Under the pieces are notes generated by a model. The model ran no database searches, had not been told where the DNA came from, and saw nothing but the letters and a program-made list of their open reading frames with translations. From Jejuia sp. UBA6058 (GTDB lineage: Bacteria > Bacteroidota > Bacteroidia > Flavobacteriales > Flavobacteriaceae): a DNA stretch of 64,000 nucleotides. The translations under genes were made by a program, and so were the position numbers. Location of the stretch: the NCBI GenBank assembly GCA_002428965.1, contig DIYI01000012.1, positions 124,001 through 188,000 on the forward strand. Reading direction: 5' to 3'. Below, in pieces: positions 51,945 through 62,200 of this stretch (positions within the stretch are counted from its first letter, which is position 1; each line of letters starts with the position of its first letter).

Positions 51945-54536
51945 ATGTCTGTAGAACCAAAACTAATTAGATTCAATCAAAACGTATTATCTAAATACAA
52001 TATATACAACAGTATTTTTATGACGTTGCCTTTTAACGAGGTAAAAAAAGCCGGTGTATTATTACCCCTTTTTCATGAAACCTGCGAAAAAGGATTTAAA
52101 AATGGTGATGATCCCACGAAAATTGTAGAAACATTCTTTGAAAAATACCAAGCGCGACGCAATAAGCAGAGTCAGATCAATTTACTATTTCGTTTTATTC
52201 AATATATAGAGAGACAAGTAGTATTATTTGATGCTATTGAAGACGCAGCGTTTTCAACAGTGAATAATATGGATGGCGTTGGTACTCTAAGAAATTTAAA
52301 AGGTTCTGCTCGATCTGAGGGTAATATGGAAGAATTAAAAGAATTTTTGGAGGAATTCAAAGTTCGCATAGTACTTACGGCACACCCAACTCAGTTTTAT
52401 CCGGGATCTGTTTTAGGAATTATAACCGCACTTTCAAAAGCCATAAAGGATAATGATTTATCTTCTATAAACAACCTTTTTGGTCAGCTAGGTAAAACTC
52501 CATTTTTCAAGCATAAAAAACCTACGCCCTACATGGAAGCAAAGAGTTTGATGTGGTATTTAGAAAATGTTTTTTATAAAACATTTGGGGTTATTTATAA
52601 CTACATTCAGGATAATATATATGCTGACGACAAAAAGCATAATGACATTATAAATATAGGATTCTGGCCTGGTGGAGATCGTGATGGAAACCCATTTGTT
52701 AAACCAAAAACTACCTTAAAAGTAGCAAGAAAGTTAAAGAAAACCATCCTGAAAAAGTACTATGAAGACTTAAGAGACCTTAGAAAGAAATTAACGTTTA
52801 GAGGTGTTGAAGATCGTATAATTAGGTTAGAAACCATTATGTACGATTATAGCATAGATTTAAAATCTGAAAATGCTATTTCTGCAAAAGAGTTTAGACA
52901 GGAATTACTAGATATTAGGAATATTGTAGTTGAACAACATCAATCACTTTATGTTAATGAAATCAATCATTTAATTAATCGTGTACATCTCTTTGGTTAT
53001 CATTTTGCGTCATTGGATATTAGACAAGATAGTCGTATTCACCACTCAGTATTTACTACTGTTATAGATCATCTAATATCAACAGGAAGTTCATCATTCC
53101 CAGATAACTACCATGATTTATCGGAAGCTGAGCAAATCGAAATTTTGTCTAAAGCTACTGATGATATAGAAGATTTAGAAGTGTTTGAGGACGAAATGGT
53201 TCGGAATACTCTAAAAACAATTTCGATTATAAAGGATATCCAAAAAAACAACGGTGAGAAAGGTGCAAACCGCTACATAATAAGTAATAACCAAACTGCA
53301 TTAAACGTTATGCAGTTATTTGCAATGCTTAGAATTGTGTCGTTTAAGGATAATTTAACCGTAGATGTTGCCCCTTTATTTGAGACCATTCCAGATTTGG
53401 AAAATGCACCAGGTGTTATGGAACAACTGTACCAAAACCCTGAATATATGGCACATTTAAAAGCCAGAGGAAGTAAGCAGCATATCATGTTAGGTTTCTC
53501 TGACGGTACGAAAGACGGAGGTTATTTAATGGCCAATTGGGGAATTTACCGTGCTAAAGAAGCATTAACAGCCATGTCTAGAAAATACGATATTACCGCT
53601 ATATTCTTTGACGGACGTGGAGGACCACCAGCTCGTGGAGGTGGAAAAACACATAACTTCTACTCTTCTTTAGGTCCAACCATTGAAGATAAAGAGGTGC
53701 AAATAACTATACAAGGTCAAACAGTAAGCTCTAATTTTGGAACACCAGATTCGTCACAGTTTAATTTAGAGCAACTTATTAGTTCTGGAATTAAAAACAG
53801 AATTGATGGTGATAGAAATAGACTATCTGATGAAGATAGAACTGTAATGGATGATCTTGCAACTACCAGTTATCAAAAGTACAAAGAGTTTAAGGCTCAC
53901 CCTAGATTTATATCTTATCTAGAACGAATGAGTACCTTAAAATACTATGCAAAAACTAATATTGGAAGTAGACCATCAAAACGCGGAAAATCTGATAAGT
54001 TAGTATTCTCTGATTTAAGAGCTATTCCTTTTGTTGGGTCTTGGAGTCAGTTAAAACAAAATGTACCTGGTTTTTATGGGGTTGGTACGGCATTAAAAAA
54101 GTATGAAGATGCTGGTGAATTTGACAAAGTACAGCAACTATATAACAACTCTAAATTCTTTAAAACACTTATCGAAAATAGTATGATGTCTTTAACTAAG
54201 TCTTTCTTTGATTTGACAAAATATATGGCTAAAGATGAAGAATTTGGTGAATTTTGGACCATCATATATAACGAATACCTGCAAACTGAAAATTTACTTT
54301 TAAAACTTACAGGATATTCTGAATTAATGGAAAACGAGCCAGCTGGAAAGGCATCTATTCAGGTTCGAGAGTCTATCGTTTTACCTTTACTTACTATTCA
54401 GCAATATGCTCTTAAAAAGGTACAGGATTTCGAAAAGGCAGGTGTACCAAAAGACGATCCTGAAAAATTAATCTTTGAAAAGATCGTTACACGTTCTCTG
54501 TTTGGAAATATTAATGCAAGTAGAAACTCTGCCTAA
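51945..54536 (+). CDS. ppc: Phosphoenolpyruvate carboxylase
   Basis: This 863-residue protein carboxylates phosphoenolpyruvate to oxaloacetate, refilling the TCA cycle. Catalytic blocks are clear: VLTAHPTQFYPGS (His), GFWPGGDRDGNPFVKPKT, MLGFSDGTKDGGYLMANWGI and FDGRGGPPARGGGKTH. Two differences from the classic enzyme can be seen: HPTQ replaces HPTE, and the C-terminus is NASRNSA rather than the usual NTG end. Both may be traits of the Bacteroidota form. It is monocistronic with a strong terminator. Confidence 0.97.
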   Translation: MSVEPKLIRFNQNVLSKYNIYNSIFMTLPFNEVKKAGVLLPLFHETCEKGFKNGDDPTKIVETFFEKYQARRNKQSQINLLFRFIQYIERQVVLFDAIEDAAFSTVNNMDGVGTLRNLKGSARSEGNMEELKEFLEEFKVRIVLTAHPTQFYPGSVLGIITALSKAIKDNDLSSINNLFGQLGKTPFFKHKKPTPYMEAKSLMWYLENVFYKTFGVIYNYIQDNIYADDKKHNDIINIGFWPGGDRDGNPFVKPKTTLKVARKLKKTILKKYYEDLRDLRKKLTFRGVEDRIIRLETIMYDYSIDLKSENAISAKEFRQELLDIRNIVVEQHQSLYVNEINHLINRVHLFGYHFASLDIRQDSRIHHSVFTTVIDHLISTGSSSFPDNYHDLSEAEQIEILSKATDDIEDLEVFEDEMVRNTLKTISIIKDIQKNNGEKGANRYIISNNQTALNVMQLFAMLRIVSFKDNLTVDVAPLFETIPDLENAPGVMEQLYQNPEYMAHLKARGSKQHIMLGFSDGTKDGGYLMANWGIYRAKEALTAMSRKYDITAIFFDGRGGPPARGGGKTHNFYSSLGPTIEDKEVQITIQGQTVSSNFGTPDSSQFNLEQLISSGIKNRIDGDRNRLSDEDRTVMDDLATTSYQKYKEFKAHPRFISYLERMSTLKYYAKTNIGSRPSKRGKSDKLVFSDLRAIPFVGSWSQLKQNVPGFYGVGTALKKYEDAGEFDKVQQLYNNSKFFKTLIENSMMSLTKSFFDLTKYMAKDEEFGEFWTIIYNEYLQTENLLLKLTGYSELMENEPAGKASIQVRESIVLPLLTIQQYALKKVQDFEKAGVPKDDPEKLIFEKIVTRSLFGNINASRNSA

Positions 54537-54559
54537 ACCAAAATATACCATTGCATAAA

Positions 54560-54590
54560 AAAGCCTCGCATTGTGCGAGGCTTTCTTTTT
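54560..54590. terminator. Bidirectional terminator between ppc and amt
   Basis: AAAGCCTCGCA (54560-54570) pairs perfectly with TGCGAGGCTTT (54574-54584), followed by CTTTTT; an A-run precedes it, so it can also end the minus-strand amt transcript. Confidence 0.9.
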
Positions 54591-54609
54591 AAGTTCATCT
54601 TATCCTTCT

Positions 54610-55830
54610 CTAATGTTCGTTCAATCTAAAATCTGGATAAGCATCCATTCCATGTTCATGTGCATCTAAACCTTCCAATTCTTCTCGTTCAGACACTCTA
54701 ATACCTACCGTTTTCTTAAGTAAGAATAGAATAATAAAGGTGGAAACCACACAGAAAACAGCATAATACCCAACACCTACTAATTGAATTAAGAATGAAT
54801 GGTCTGGGTTGGTTGAAAATATGCCAACTGCTAATGTTCCCCAAATACCACAAATTAAATGCACTGCTATAGCACCAACAGGGTCATCAAGCTTAATGGC
54901 ATCAATAAATGCCACAGCAAACACTATTAAAACACCAGCAATAGCACCAATAATAATGGCGCTTCCTGGAGTTGTAACATCAGCGCTTGCAGTTATACCC
55001 ACTAACCCTCCTAGAATACCATTCAAAAACATTGTTAAATCTAGATTCTTATATTTTAAAAGGGACACAAAAGCGGACACTACACCACCTGCAGCAGCTG
55101 CTAAACAGGTAGTTACCAAAACACGAGATGTGGTTTCTGGATCTGCAGACAAAACCGATCCTCCGTTAAAACCAAACCATCCTAACCAAAGTATTAAAAC
55201 ACCTGCTGTTGCTAAAGGTATATTATGCCCAGGAATTGCCTGAGGTTTACCATCTTTAAATTTACCTATTCTTGATCCCAAAAGCCATACTGCCACTAAA
55301 GCAGCCCATCCTCCAACAGAATGCACCAATGTAGAACCTGCAAAATCATGAAAGCCCATTTCCTCTAGAAATCCTCCACCCCATTTCCATGAACCTGCAA
55401 TTGGGTATACTAAGCCGACATAAAACACTGTAAAAATCATAAAAGGTCCTATTTTCATGCGCTCCGCAACCGCTCCTGAAACAATGGTTGCAGCTGTTGC
55501 TGCGAACATACCTTGAAATAAGAAATCTGTCCAATAAGTATATCCTTCATTATAAGTTGCATCAGCTCCTGCCTCAAGATCTAGCCCAAAACCTGCAAAA
55601 TCAAATATTCCCGCAGAATCCTCGGCAAAACCAGGATACATCAAATTAAATCCAGCGATGTAGTAAAGTAATAGGCCAACGGTAATTATAAATATGTTTT
55701 TGAATAAAATATTAATTGTATTCTTTTGTCTCGTTAATCCAATTTCTAAGAAAGCAAATCCCAAATGCATGAAAAAAACGAGTGCTGTACAGATCATCAT
55801 CCATACATTATTGGTTGTTAGTAATTCCAT
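54610..55830 (-). CDS. amt: Ammonium transporter (first copy)
   Basis: This 406-residue protein has about eleven membrane helices. The Amt pore signatures are GFHDFAGSTLVHSVGGWAAL, with one pore histidine, and LICGIWGTLAVGIFS with other helix features. It moves NH3 or NH4+ across the inner membrane. The cytosolic tail VSEREELEGLDAHEHGMDAY is the conserved P-II contact end. It lies 27 bp downstream of glnK, the usual partner order. Confidence 0.96.
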   Translation of the reverse strand: MELLTTNNVWMMICTALVFFMHLGFAFLEIGLTRQKNTINILFKNIFIITVGLLLYYIAGFNLMYPGFAEDSAGIFDFAGFGLDLEAGADATYNEGYTYWTDFLFQGMFAATAATIVSGAVAERMKIGPFMIFTVFYVGLVYPIAGSWKWGGGFLEEMGFHDFAGSTLVHSVGGWAALVAVWLLGSRIGKFKDGKPQAIPGHNIPLATAGVLILWLGWFGFNGGSVLSADPETTSRVLVTTCLAAAAGGVVSAFVSLLKYKNLDLTMFLNGILGGLVGITASADVTTPGSAIIIGAIAGVLIVFAVAFIDAIKLDDPVGAIAVHLICGIWGTLAVGIFSTNPDHSFLIQLVGVGYYAVFCVVSTFIILFLLKKTVGIRVSEREELEGLDAHEHGMDAYPDFRLNEH

Positions 55831-55857
55831 AATAGTTTAAGTCTGTTGTTTTGTTAA

Positions 55858-56196
55858 TTATTTTAAAGTATCTGCTCCCTTTTCTCCAGTTCTAATTCTA
55901 TAACACTCTGTAACATCTGATACGAATATTTTACCATCCCCAACTTCCCCCGTAGCAGCAGAATCAATTATAGTTTTTATGGTAATAGCTTCAAAATCAT
56001 CATTTACTACAATTGCTAAATGCCTTCTTTGAATATCACTGGTACTGTAGGACACCCCTCTGTATACATGCCCCTCTTTCTCGTTTCCTAAACCAGTAAC
56101 GTCCCAATAGGAGAAAAAATTTACCCCAACTTCATGCAACGCATCTCGCACAGCACTATACTTGGACTTTCTAATAATTGCTTCAATTTTTTTCAT
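55858..56196 (-). CDS. glnK: Nitrogen regulatory protein P-II
   Basis: This 112-residue protein has MKKIEAIIRKSKYSAVRDAL at its N-terminus and RTGEKGADTL at the ATP-binding C-terminus. The T-loop is HVYRGVSYSTSDIQRRHLAI: the two Tyr residues of the loop are kept (Y45, Y50), but the DFLPK segment that follows them in E. coli GlnB is missing and the loop is one residue shorter. P-II proteins bind ATP, ADP and 2-oxoglutarate and block Amt when nitrogen is plentiful. It is the first gene of glnK-amt. Confidence 0.95.
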   Translation of the reverse strand: MKKIEAIIRKSKYSAVRDALHEVGVNFFSYWDVTGLGNEKEGHVYRGVSYSTSDIQRRHLAIVVNDDFEAITIKTIIDSAATGEVGDGKIFVSDVTECYRIRTGEKGADTLK

Positions 56197-56225
56197 TTCT
56201 CTGTTTAAATTAATTAGTTAAGTCT

Positions 56226-56233
56226 CAAATGTA
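56226..56233 (-). promoter_or_regulatory. -7 promoter box for glnK-amt
   Basis: TACATTTG on the minus strand matches TAnnTTTG, 29 nt upstream of the ATG at 56196. No -33 TTTG at normal spacing. Confidence 0.45.
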
Positions 56234-56294
56234 ACGAAAATTCACCTAGTGTCTATTTTTTTAAAATTAGCTTCTTTAAACCTAAAAAGTAACC

Positions 56295-56332
56295 AAAAAA
56301 AAGATGCCTTAGATATAATCTTAGGCATCTTT
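56295..56332 (-). terminator. Terminator of the second amt gene
   Basis: AAAGATGCC (56300-56308) pairs with GGCATCTTT (56324-56332); the stem extends inward with one mismatch. A T-run follows on the minus strand, 80 nt beyond the stop. Confidence 0.85.
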
Positions 56333-56412
56333 CTGACCAAACTAAACTAATTTATATATAGATAAAATTATTCTAATTTAAATTGTGGTTGGTTTATTTT
56401 GAGTTTATTTTA

Positions 56413-57699
56413 TTATTCCTCAATCTCTCTTTGTCTCTTACCTGGGTAAGCTAATGCACCATGCTCAGATAAATCAAGACCTTCTATTTCTACTTTTTCA
56501 GATACTCTTAATCCAAGAGTTTTCTTAAGTATAGTAAGGAATATCCAAGACATCACTACAGCCCAAATAGCGTAAGCTAATGCACCAATTAATTGTGCTA
56601 AGAACTGATCAGCTCCACCGCCATTGAATAACCCAATTCCAGTATCACCATCAACACCCCAAAGACCAATTACGATTGTTCCCCAGAATCCAGCAACACC
56701 GTGAACTGAAAACGCTCCAACAGCATCATCAATTTTTAATTTTTGCTCTACAAACTCCATTGCAAATACTACGATAAGACCACCTAAGAAACCAGCGATG
56801 ATAGCTCCACCTTCAGTCATGTTACCACAACCAGCAGTGATACTTACCAAACCTGCTAAAGCTCCGTTTAATGTCATATCGATATTTGGCTTTTTATATT
56901 TGATCCAAGATAAGAACAATGCACCTAAAGCACCAGCAGAAGCTGCTAAGTTAGTTACTAAAACTACTGCAGAAGCACCAACAGCATCATCACCACCCCA
57001 AGCTAATTGAGAACCACCGTTGAAACCGAACCATCCAAACCAAAGGATGAATACACCAAGAGTAGCTAATAATTTGTTATGACCTGGAATTGAAACCGCT
57101 TTACCATCGATGTATTTTCCTAATCTAGGACCAACTAATGCAGCTGCAACTAAAGCAGCCCATCCACCAACAGCGTGTACAATTGAAGAACCAGCGAAAT
57201 CGATAAACTCAGCAGGCATAAAACCATCTGTATCGTTTAACCATCCACCATTCCATTCCCATCCACCAGCAACAGGGTAAATGAAAGCCGTCATAATCAA
57301 AGAGAATATGATATAAGTAGTATATTTTGTTCTACCAGCGATAGCTCCAGATACAATAGTAGCAGTAGTAGCACAAAATACTGTTTGGAAAAATAAATCG
57401 GCTGGACCATTGTTAAACATAAATCCACTGAATCCGAACCAACCGTTATCATACTCGGCAGGATACATTAATGAATAACCAACGAACCAGAATACTAGAG
57501 AACCTACAGCGATATCCAATACATTCTTCATCGCAATGTTTACCACGTTTTTAGAACGTGTCATACCAGACTCCACTAATGTGAATCCTGCTTGCATTAA
57601 GAATACTAGAATACCTGATATAAGCATCCACATCATTCCCATATCGCCTTCAATGGCGGCGGTGTCTTGCATTATAAGGGGCATGTTTAATAATGACAT
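56413..57699 (-). CDS. amt: Ammonium transporter (second copy)
   Basis: This 428-residue Amt protein has the signature IDFAGSSIVHAVGGWAALVA and VSEKVEIEGLDLSEHGALAY at the P-II contact tail. It differs clearly from the first copy, with an extra N-terminal segment and different loops, so it is not a recent duplicate. Two Amts may serve different affinities. It lies downstream of the porin gene, with a hairpin between, and probably shares its transcript in part. Confidence 0.96.
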   Translation of the reverse strand: MSLLNMPLIMQDTAAIEGDMGMMWMLISGILVFLMQAGFTLVESGMTRSKNVVNIAMKNVLDIAVGSLVFWFVGYSLMYPAEYDNGWFGFSGFMFNNGPADLFFQTVFCATTATIVSGAIAGRTKYTTYIIFSLIMTAFIYPVAGGWEWNGGWLNDTDGFMPAEFIDFAGSSIVHAVGGWAALVAAALVGPRLGKYIDGKAVSIPGHNKLLATLGVFILWFGWFGFNGGSQLAWGGDDAVGASAVVLVTNLAASAGALGALFLSWIKYKKPNIDMTLNGALAGLVSITAGCGNMTEGGAIIAGFLGGLIVVFAMEFVEQKLKIDDAVGAFSVHGVAGFWGTIVIGLWGVDGDTGIGLFNGGGADQFLAQLIGALAYAIWAVVMSWIFLTILKKTLGLRVSEKVEIEGLDLSEHGALAYPGKRQREIEE

Positions 57700-57738
57700 A
57701 ATTATTTATTTTTAATGGTTAGTAATTAAGGAGAACAA

Positions 57739-57768
57739 AGCGAGTTCCTCTTTCATAAAGAACTCGCT
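57739..57768 (-). other. Hairpin between porin and amt genes
   Basis: AGCGAGTTC (57739-57747) and GAACTCGCT (57760-57768) form a 9-bp stem; on the minus strand TTTGTTCTCC follows, a weak U-tract. It may be a partial terminator that reduces read-through from porin into amt. Confidence 0.55.
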
Positions 57769-57807
57769 CTATTCTTTATTCTATTTATTTAAAAGTTCAT
57801 TCTTTAA

Positions 57808-58824
57808 TTAGAATGTGTAGATTGCGGCTAAAGTAAAGGCAGCTAAACTGTCTGTTCCAACTCCATCACTGTCAACAAAGTTTCCGTAGAACTGACCATC
57901 ATCTTGATTAGTTAAAGCATCTAATCTTATTTCAGGCTTAATGATTAAGTTATCTACAGTGTAGCTTCCTGTTAAAGTTGTAGCGAATACAGATGGTAAA
58001 TCGTCACCATCTCCGTGGATAGCAAAATACTCACCTCTTAACCCGATAGAGAAACTATCAGAAGTAGCAATTTGTGGGTATAAAGCGGCTCCGTAGAATC
58101 CAGCACCATCATTGTCGTTGTACGCAGCGTTGATACCTAAGTAAAAAGAATCAGATAAATCAAATCCACCAGTATAGTCAATTTCAAATCCTAATCCTCC
58201 ATTGTTACCACTATCATAGTATAGGTTTAAGAATTGTCCTGACACACCTAATTGAGCACCAAGTGCATATTCTCCAGTCATAGAGATATTATTAGTATCC
58301 CAAGGATTAGTAATTGCTAACATTAAGCTAACATCGTCACCTAAAGTAAAGTCAGCCTTTAAACCCATGTGAGAGAAAGGACCACTTGAGAACAAGTAAG
58401 AACAGCTGTAGTTGAAGTTTCCTGCAGGAGCAATAACTTCATAACCTAAGAATGTGTTCCATCTACCAAACGTTAATGTAGTACCTTCAGAAACATTCCA
58501 GTATACATATGCTTGGTTTACAATACCGTCTACAATATCAGTATTAAAAGTAGCTCCAGCACCTCTTGGTCCAGTTACTAAATCTATAACTGCTCCAGCT
58601 TTTTCACCTTCATAACTAAGTATAACATTAGCCATACCTAAAGCAAAACCAGACTGACCAGCGAAAGCCGTTCCAAAAGTAGGCGCATCATTATCAGAAG
58701 CAGTCAAATACGTTTGATAATAAGCATCCACACTACCTGAAACAGTAAGTGGAGAAGAGTCTTCCTCTTGTGCAAATACAACAGTTGCAAAAAGAAGCAT
58801 TGTAAGGGTAAATAATTTTTTCAT
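57808..58824 (-). CDS. Outer-membrane porin (beta-barrel, BBP2-like)
   Basis: This 338-residue protein has signal peptide MKKLFTLTMLLFATVVFAQ. The body alternates strand residues and short turns (ANVILSYEGEKAGAVIDLVT, GLGFEIDYTGGFDLSDSFYL) and ends in an aromatic AAFTLAAIYTF. It resembles the BBP2-type porins seen next to nitrogen genes in Bacteroidota. It probably lets small solutes such as ammonium, nitrate or amino acids through the outer membrane. It stands first in a porin-amt run. Confidence 0.85.
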   Translation of the reverse strand: MKKLFTLTMLLFATVVFAQEEDSSPLTVSGSVDAYYQTYLTASDNDAPTFGTAFAGQSGFALGMANVILSYEGEKAGAVIDLVTGPRGAGATFNTDIVDGIVNQAYVYWNVSEGTTLTFGRWNTFLGYEVIAPAGNFNYSCSYLFSSGPFSHMGLKADFTLGDDVSLMLAITNPWDTNNISMTGEYALGAQLGVSGQFLNLYYDSGNNGGLGFEIDYTGGFDLSDSFYLGINAAYNDNDGAGFYGAALYPQIATSDSFSIGLRGEYFAIHGDGDDLPSVFATTLTGSYTVDNLIIKPEIRLDALTNQDDGQFYGNFVDSDGVGTDSLAAFTLAAIYTF

Positions 58825-58897
58825 AATTGTTTAAATTTTGGTTATTAATTTTTTAAAATTTATTCCTTAAGACGGGGCTAATCTATTTAAAAAAGAG

Positions 58898-58960
58898 TTA
58901 CCCCCCTAAAAAAAGAGGGGTAATTGGGTCAATTTTACGATTATTTAAATTTTTACCCCT
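58898..58960. repeat. Repeated TTACCCC motif between porin and gltB
   Basis: TTACCCC (58898-58904), its complement GGGGTAA (58917-58923), and TTACCCCT (58953-58960) lie within 63 bp. The first two form an inverted pair. The rest of the 458-bp gap (58825-59282) is AT-rich with no gene. They may bind a nitrogen regulator for either divergent gene. Confidence 0.5.
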
Positions 58961-59241
58961 TTTTATTAGAGGTATTTTTATTTTAACATTATTTTGTGAA
59001 ATATTCATAACGTGTTTTTTTAGAAAATTATCACGTTTTACTACATTTTTGTACATATTTTTTTGTTAAATCGACGTATGTATTCATTTATTTCACATAT
59101 TCTTATTTATCCTTATATTATATGTATTGAATATTTAATAAAATTTGCTTTTATTATTGATATAAAACGATTTTTATCTCAACTTCAATTAAAAAATCGA
59201 AATAATGAAATTGCTGCTATCATTAATATATAGTCAATACC

Positions 59242-59249
59242 TATCTTTG
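59242..59249 (+). promoter_or_regulatory. -7 promoter box for gltBD
   Basis: TATCTTTG matches TAnnTTTG, 39 nt upstream of the gltB ATG at 59289. No -33 TTTG at normal spacing. Confidence 0.45.
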
Positions 59250-59288
59250 TAGTTCGACGCTTTTTTTAATTTAATTATAACGTTGATT

Positions 59289-62200
59289 ATGCTGAAGAAA
59301 CAAGGACTTTATTCCCCCGATTTTGAACATGAAAACTGTGGTGCGGGTTTTATTTGTAACCTTAAAGGAGAGAAAACGAACCAGATCATTCATGATGCGC
59401 TTGAAATATTAGTTAAGCTAGAACATCGTGGTGGCGTTAGTGCAGACGGAAGAACTGGTGATGGTGCTGGTTTACTAATAGATATTCCCCACGATTACTT
59501 TAAACGTGTTTGCGATTTTAGTATCCCAGAACAAAGAGAATATGCTGTTGGTATGGTGTTTTTACCAAAAGTTGAAAACCAGTACAACTATTGCAAATCT
59601 ATTTTTGAAAAAGAAGTAATCGCCCAAGGGTTGACAGTTTTAGGTTGGCGTAAAGTACCAGTAGATTCTACACAATTAGGACAGATAGCTTTAGCTTCTG
59701 AACCAAATATAGAACAACTTTTTATAGGTAAAAGCGATGCATCAATAAGTGAAGTTTCTTTCAAAGCAAAATTATATGCTGCTAGAAAAATTACCGAACA
59801 TGAAATAAGCGGATCTAAAATATCTGAGAGCTCTTATTTTTATGTGCCAAGTTTATCAAATACTACGATAATATATAAAGGTATCATAATGCCAGAAGAT
59901 ATTGGTCCGTATTATACAGATTTACAACAAAAAGATCTTGTAACAAGACTTGCACTGGTGCATCAAAGATTCTCAACCAATACAATGCCTACATGGGAAT
60001 TGGCGCAACCATTCCGTTTCATGTGTCAAAACGGAGAAATTAATACGCTTCGTGGTAATGTAAGCCGTATGCGTATTCGCGAAGAGATTATGAAGAGTGA
60101 TGTATTTGGTCCACAAATAGACAAATTATTCCCAATTGTTCTCCCTGGAAAATCAGATTCAGCATCTATGGATATGGTTGTGGAATTATTAACGCATACA
60201 GATCGTTCGCTTCCAGAAATTATGATGATGATGATTCCTGAAGCTTGGGAAAAACATGCAACCATGAGCGAAGACAAAAAGTCTTTTTATGAATATAACG
60301 GATGTATTATGGAGCCTTGGGATGGTCCTGCATCTGTGCCATTTACTGACGGTGACTACATCGGAGCGCTTTTAGATAGAAATGGATTAAGACCTTCAAG
60401 ATATACGGTTACCAAAAGTGGCAAGTTAATCATGGCTTCTGAAGTTGGTGTTGTTGATGTTGCCCCAGAAGATATTGAATCTCACGGTAGGTTAGAACCA
60501 GGAAAAATGTTCTTGGTGGATATGAATGAAGGGCGTATCATTGATGATGAAGAAATTAAATCTAAAATCGTTTCAGAACGTCCATACAAAGAGTGGTTAG
60601 ATAAAACACGTTTACATTTAAGAGACGTTCCTTATACCAATGAAACTTGTCCTATTGAGACTATAGATATTAAGACAAGACAACGTTTATTTAACTATAC
60701 GTTTGAAGATATTCAAGAGGTTATAACGCCAATGGCTCAAAAAGGTAAAGAAGCCTTGGGCTCAATGGGTATTGATACTCCTCTTGCGGTACTTTCCGAT
60801 AGACCTCAATTAATCTCAAACTACTTTAAGCAATTATTTGCTCAAGTTACAAACCCGCCATTAGACGGTATTCGCGAAGAAATTGTAACAGATATTAGTT
60901 TAAATCTAGGAAAAGATCGTAACATTTTTAGCATTACAGAAAGACAGTGTAGAAAACTACGTATTCAAAACCCTGTAATTTCTAATGCGGATTTAGAAAA
61001 AATAAGAACCATTCAAATAGAGAGCTTCAAAGCAGAAACAATTCAAATGCTTTACCCTAAAGCTCAAGGAATGAATGGCTTAGAAGATGCCTTGGATGAT
61101 ATTATTATTCAGATTGAGAAGGCTATTGAACGTAAAACCAATATTATCATCCTATCTGATAGAGGTGTAAATAAAGAATTTGCTCCAATACCTGCGTTGT
61201 TAGCGTGTTCTTATGTAAACCATCAAATGAATCGTTTACGCAAGCGCTCATATTTTGATATTATTATTGAATCTGCCGAACCACGTGAACCTCATCATTT
61301 TGCTACTTTATTTGGATATGGTGCAAGTGCCATAAACCCTTACATGGTAAATGAAATCATCAGAATGCAGGTGAAAGAAGGATTTATTGATAACTTGAAT
61401 GAAGATGAAGCTGTAGAAAACTTTAATAAAGCTATTGGAAAAGGCTTATTGAAGATTATGAACAAGATTGGTATTTCTACCTTACATTCATATAGAGGTT
61501 CTCAAATTTTTGAGATTGTTGGTTTTAACTCGGAATTTGTAGAAAAATATTTCCCATACACAGCTTCTCGTGTAGAAGGTATTGGTTTATATGAGATTGA
61601 AAAAGAAATAAATCAGCGCTACCTTCAAGCATACCCTGATAAATCTATTGATAAAAAATTAGGGCTGAATATTGGCGGAGACTATCGCTGGAGACGTAAT
61701 GGTGAGCGCCATATGTTTAATCCAACCACAGTTTCAAAACTACAGCAAGCTGTTAGGTTAAGCGATCAAGCAAGTTATGATGTTTATTCTAAAGCCATAA
61801 ATGAGCAGTCTGAAAATTTAATGACTATCAGAGGGTTATTTGAGTTTGATAACTTAGATCCAATTCCTTTAGATGAGGTAGAACCTTGGACGGAAATTGT
61901 GAAGCGCTTTAAAACAGGAGCAATGTCCTACGGCTCTATTTCTCGTGAGGCACATGAAAATTTAGCCATTGCTATGAACAGAATTGGAGGAAAATCCAAT
62001 TCTGGTGAAGGCGGAGAGGATAGAAACCGTTTCCATCCTGATGTAAATGGCGATAGTAGAAACTCGGCAATTAAGCAAGTTGCTTCAGGTCGTTTTGGTG
62101 TAACATCGCATTATTTGACAAACGCTAGAGAGATACAAATAAAAATGGCACAAGGCGCTAAGCCTGGTGAAGGCGGTCAATTACCTGGTGAAAAAGTATT

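Noticed and set aside
54809..55243. 144-codon open frame on the plus strand opposite amt
   Set aside because: It is an antisense shadow of a clear Amt protein; composition is unlike a real protein and no start signal is seen.
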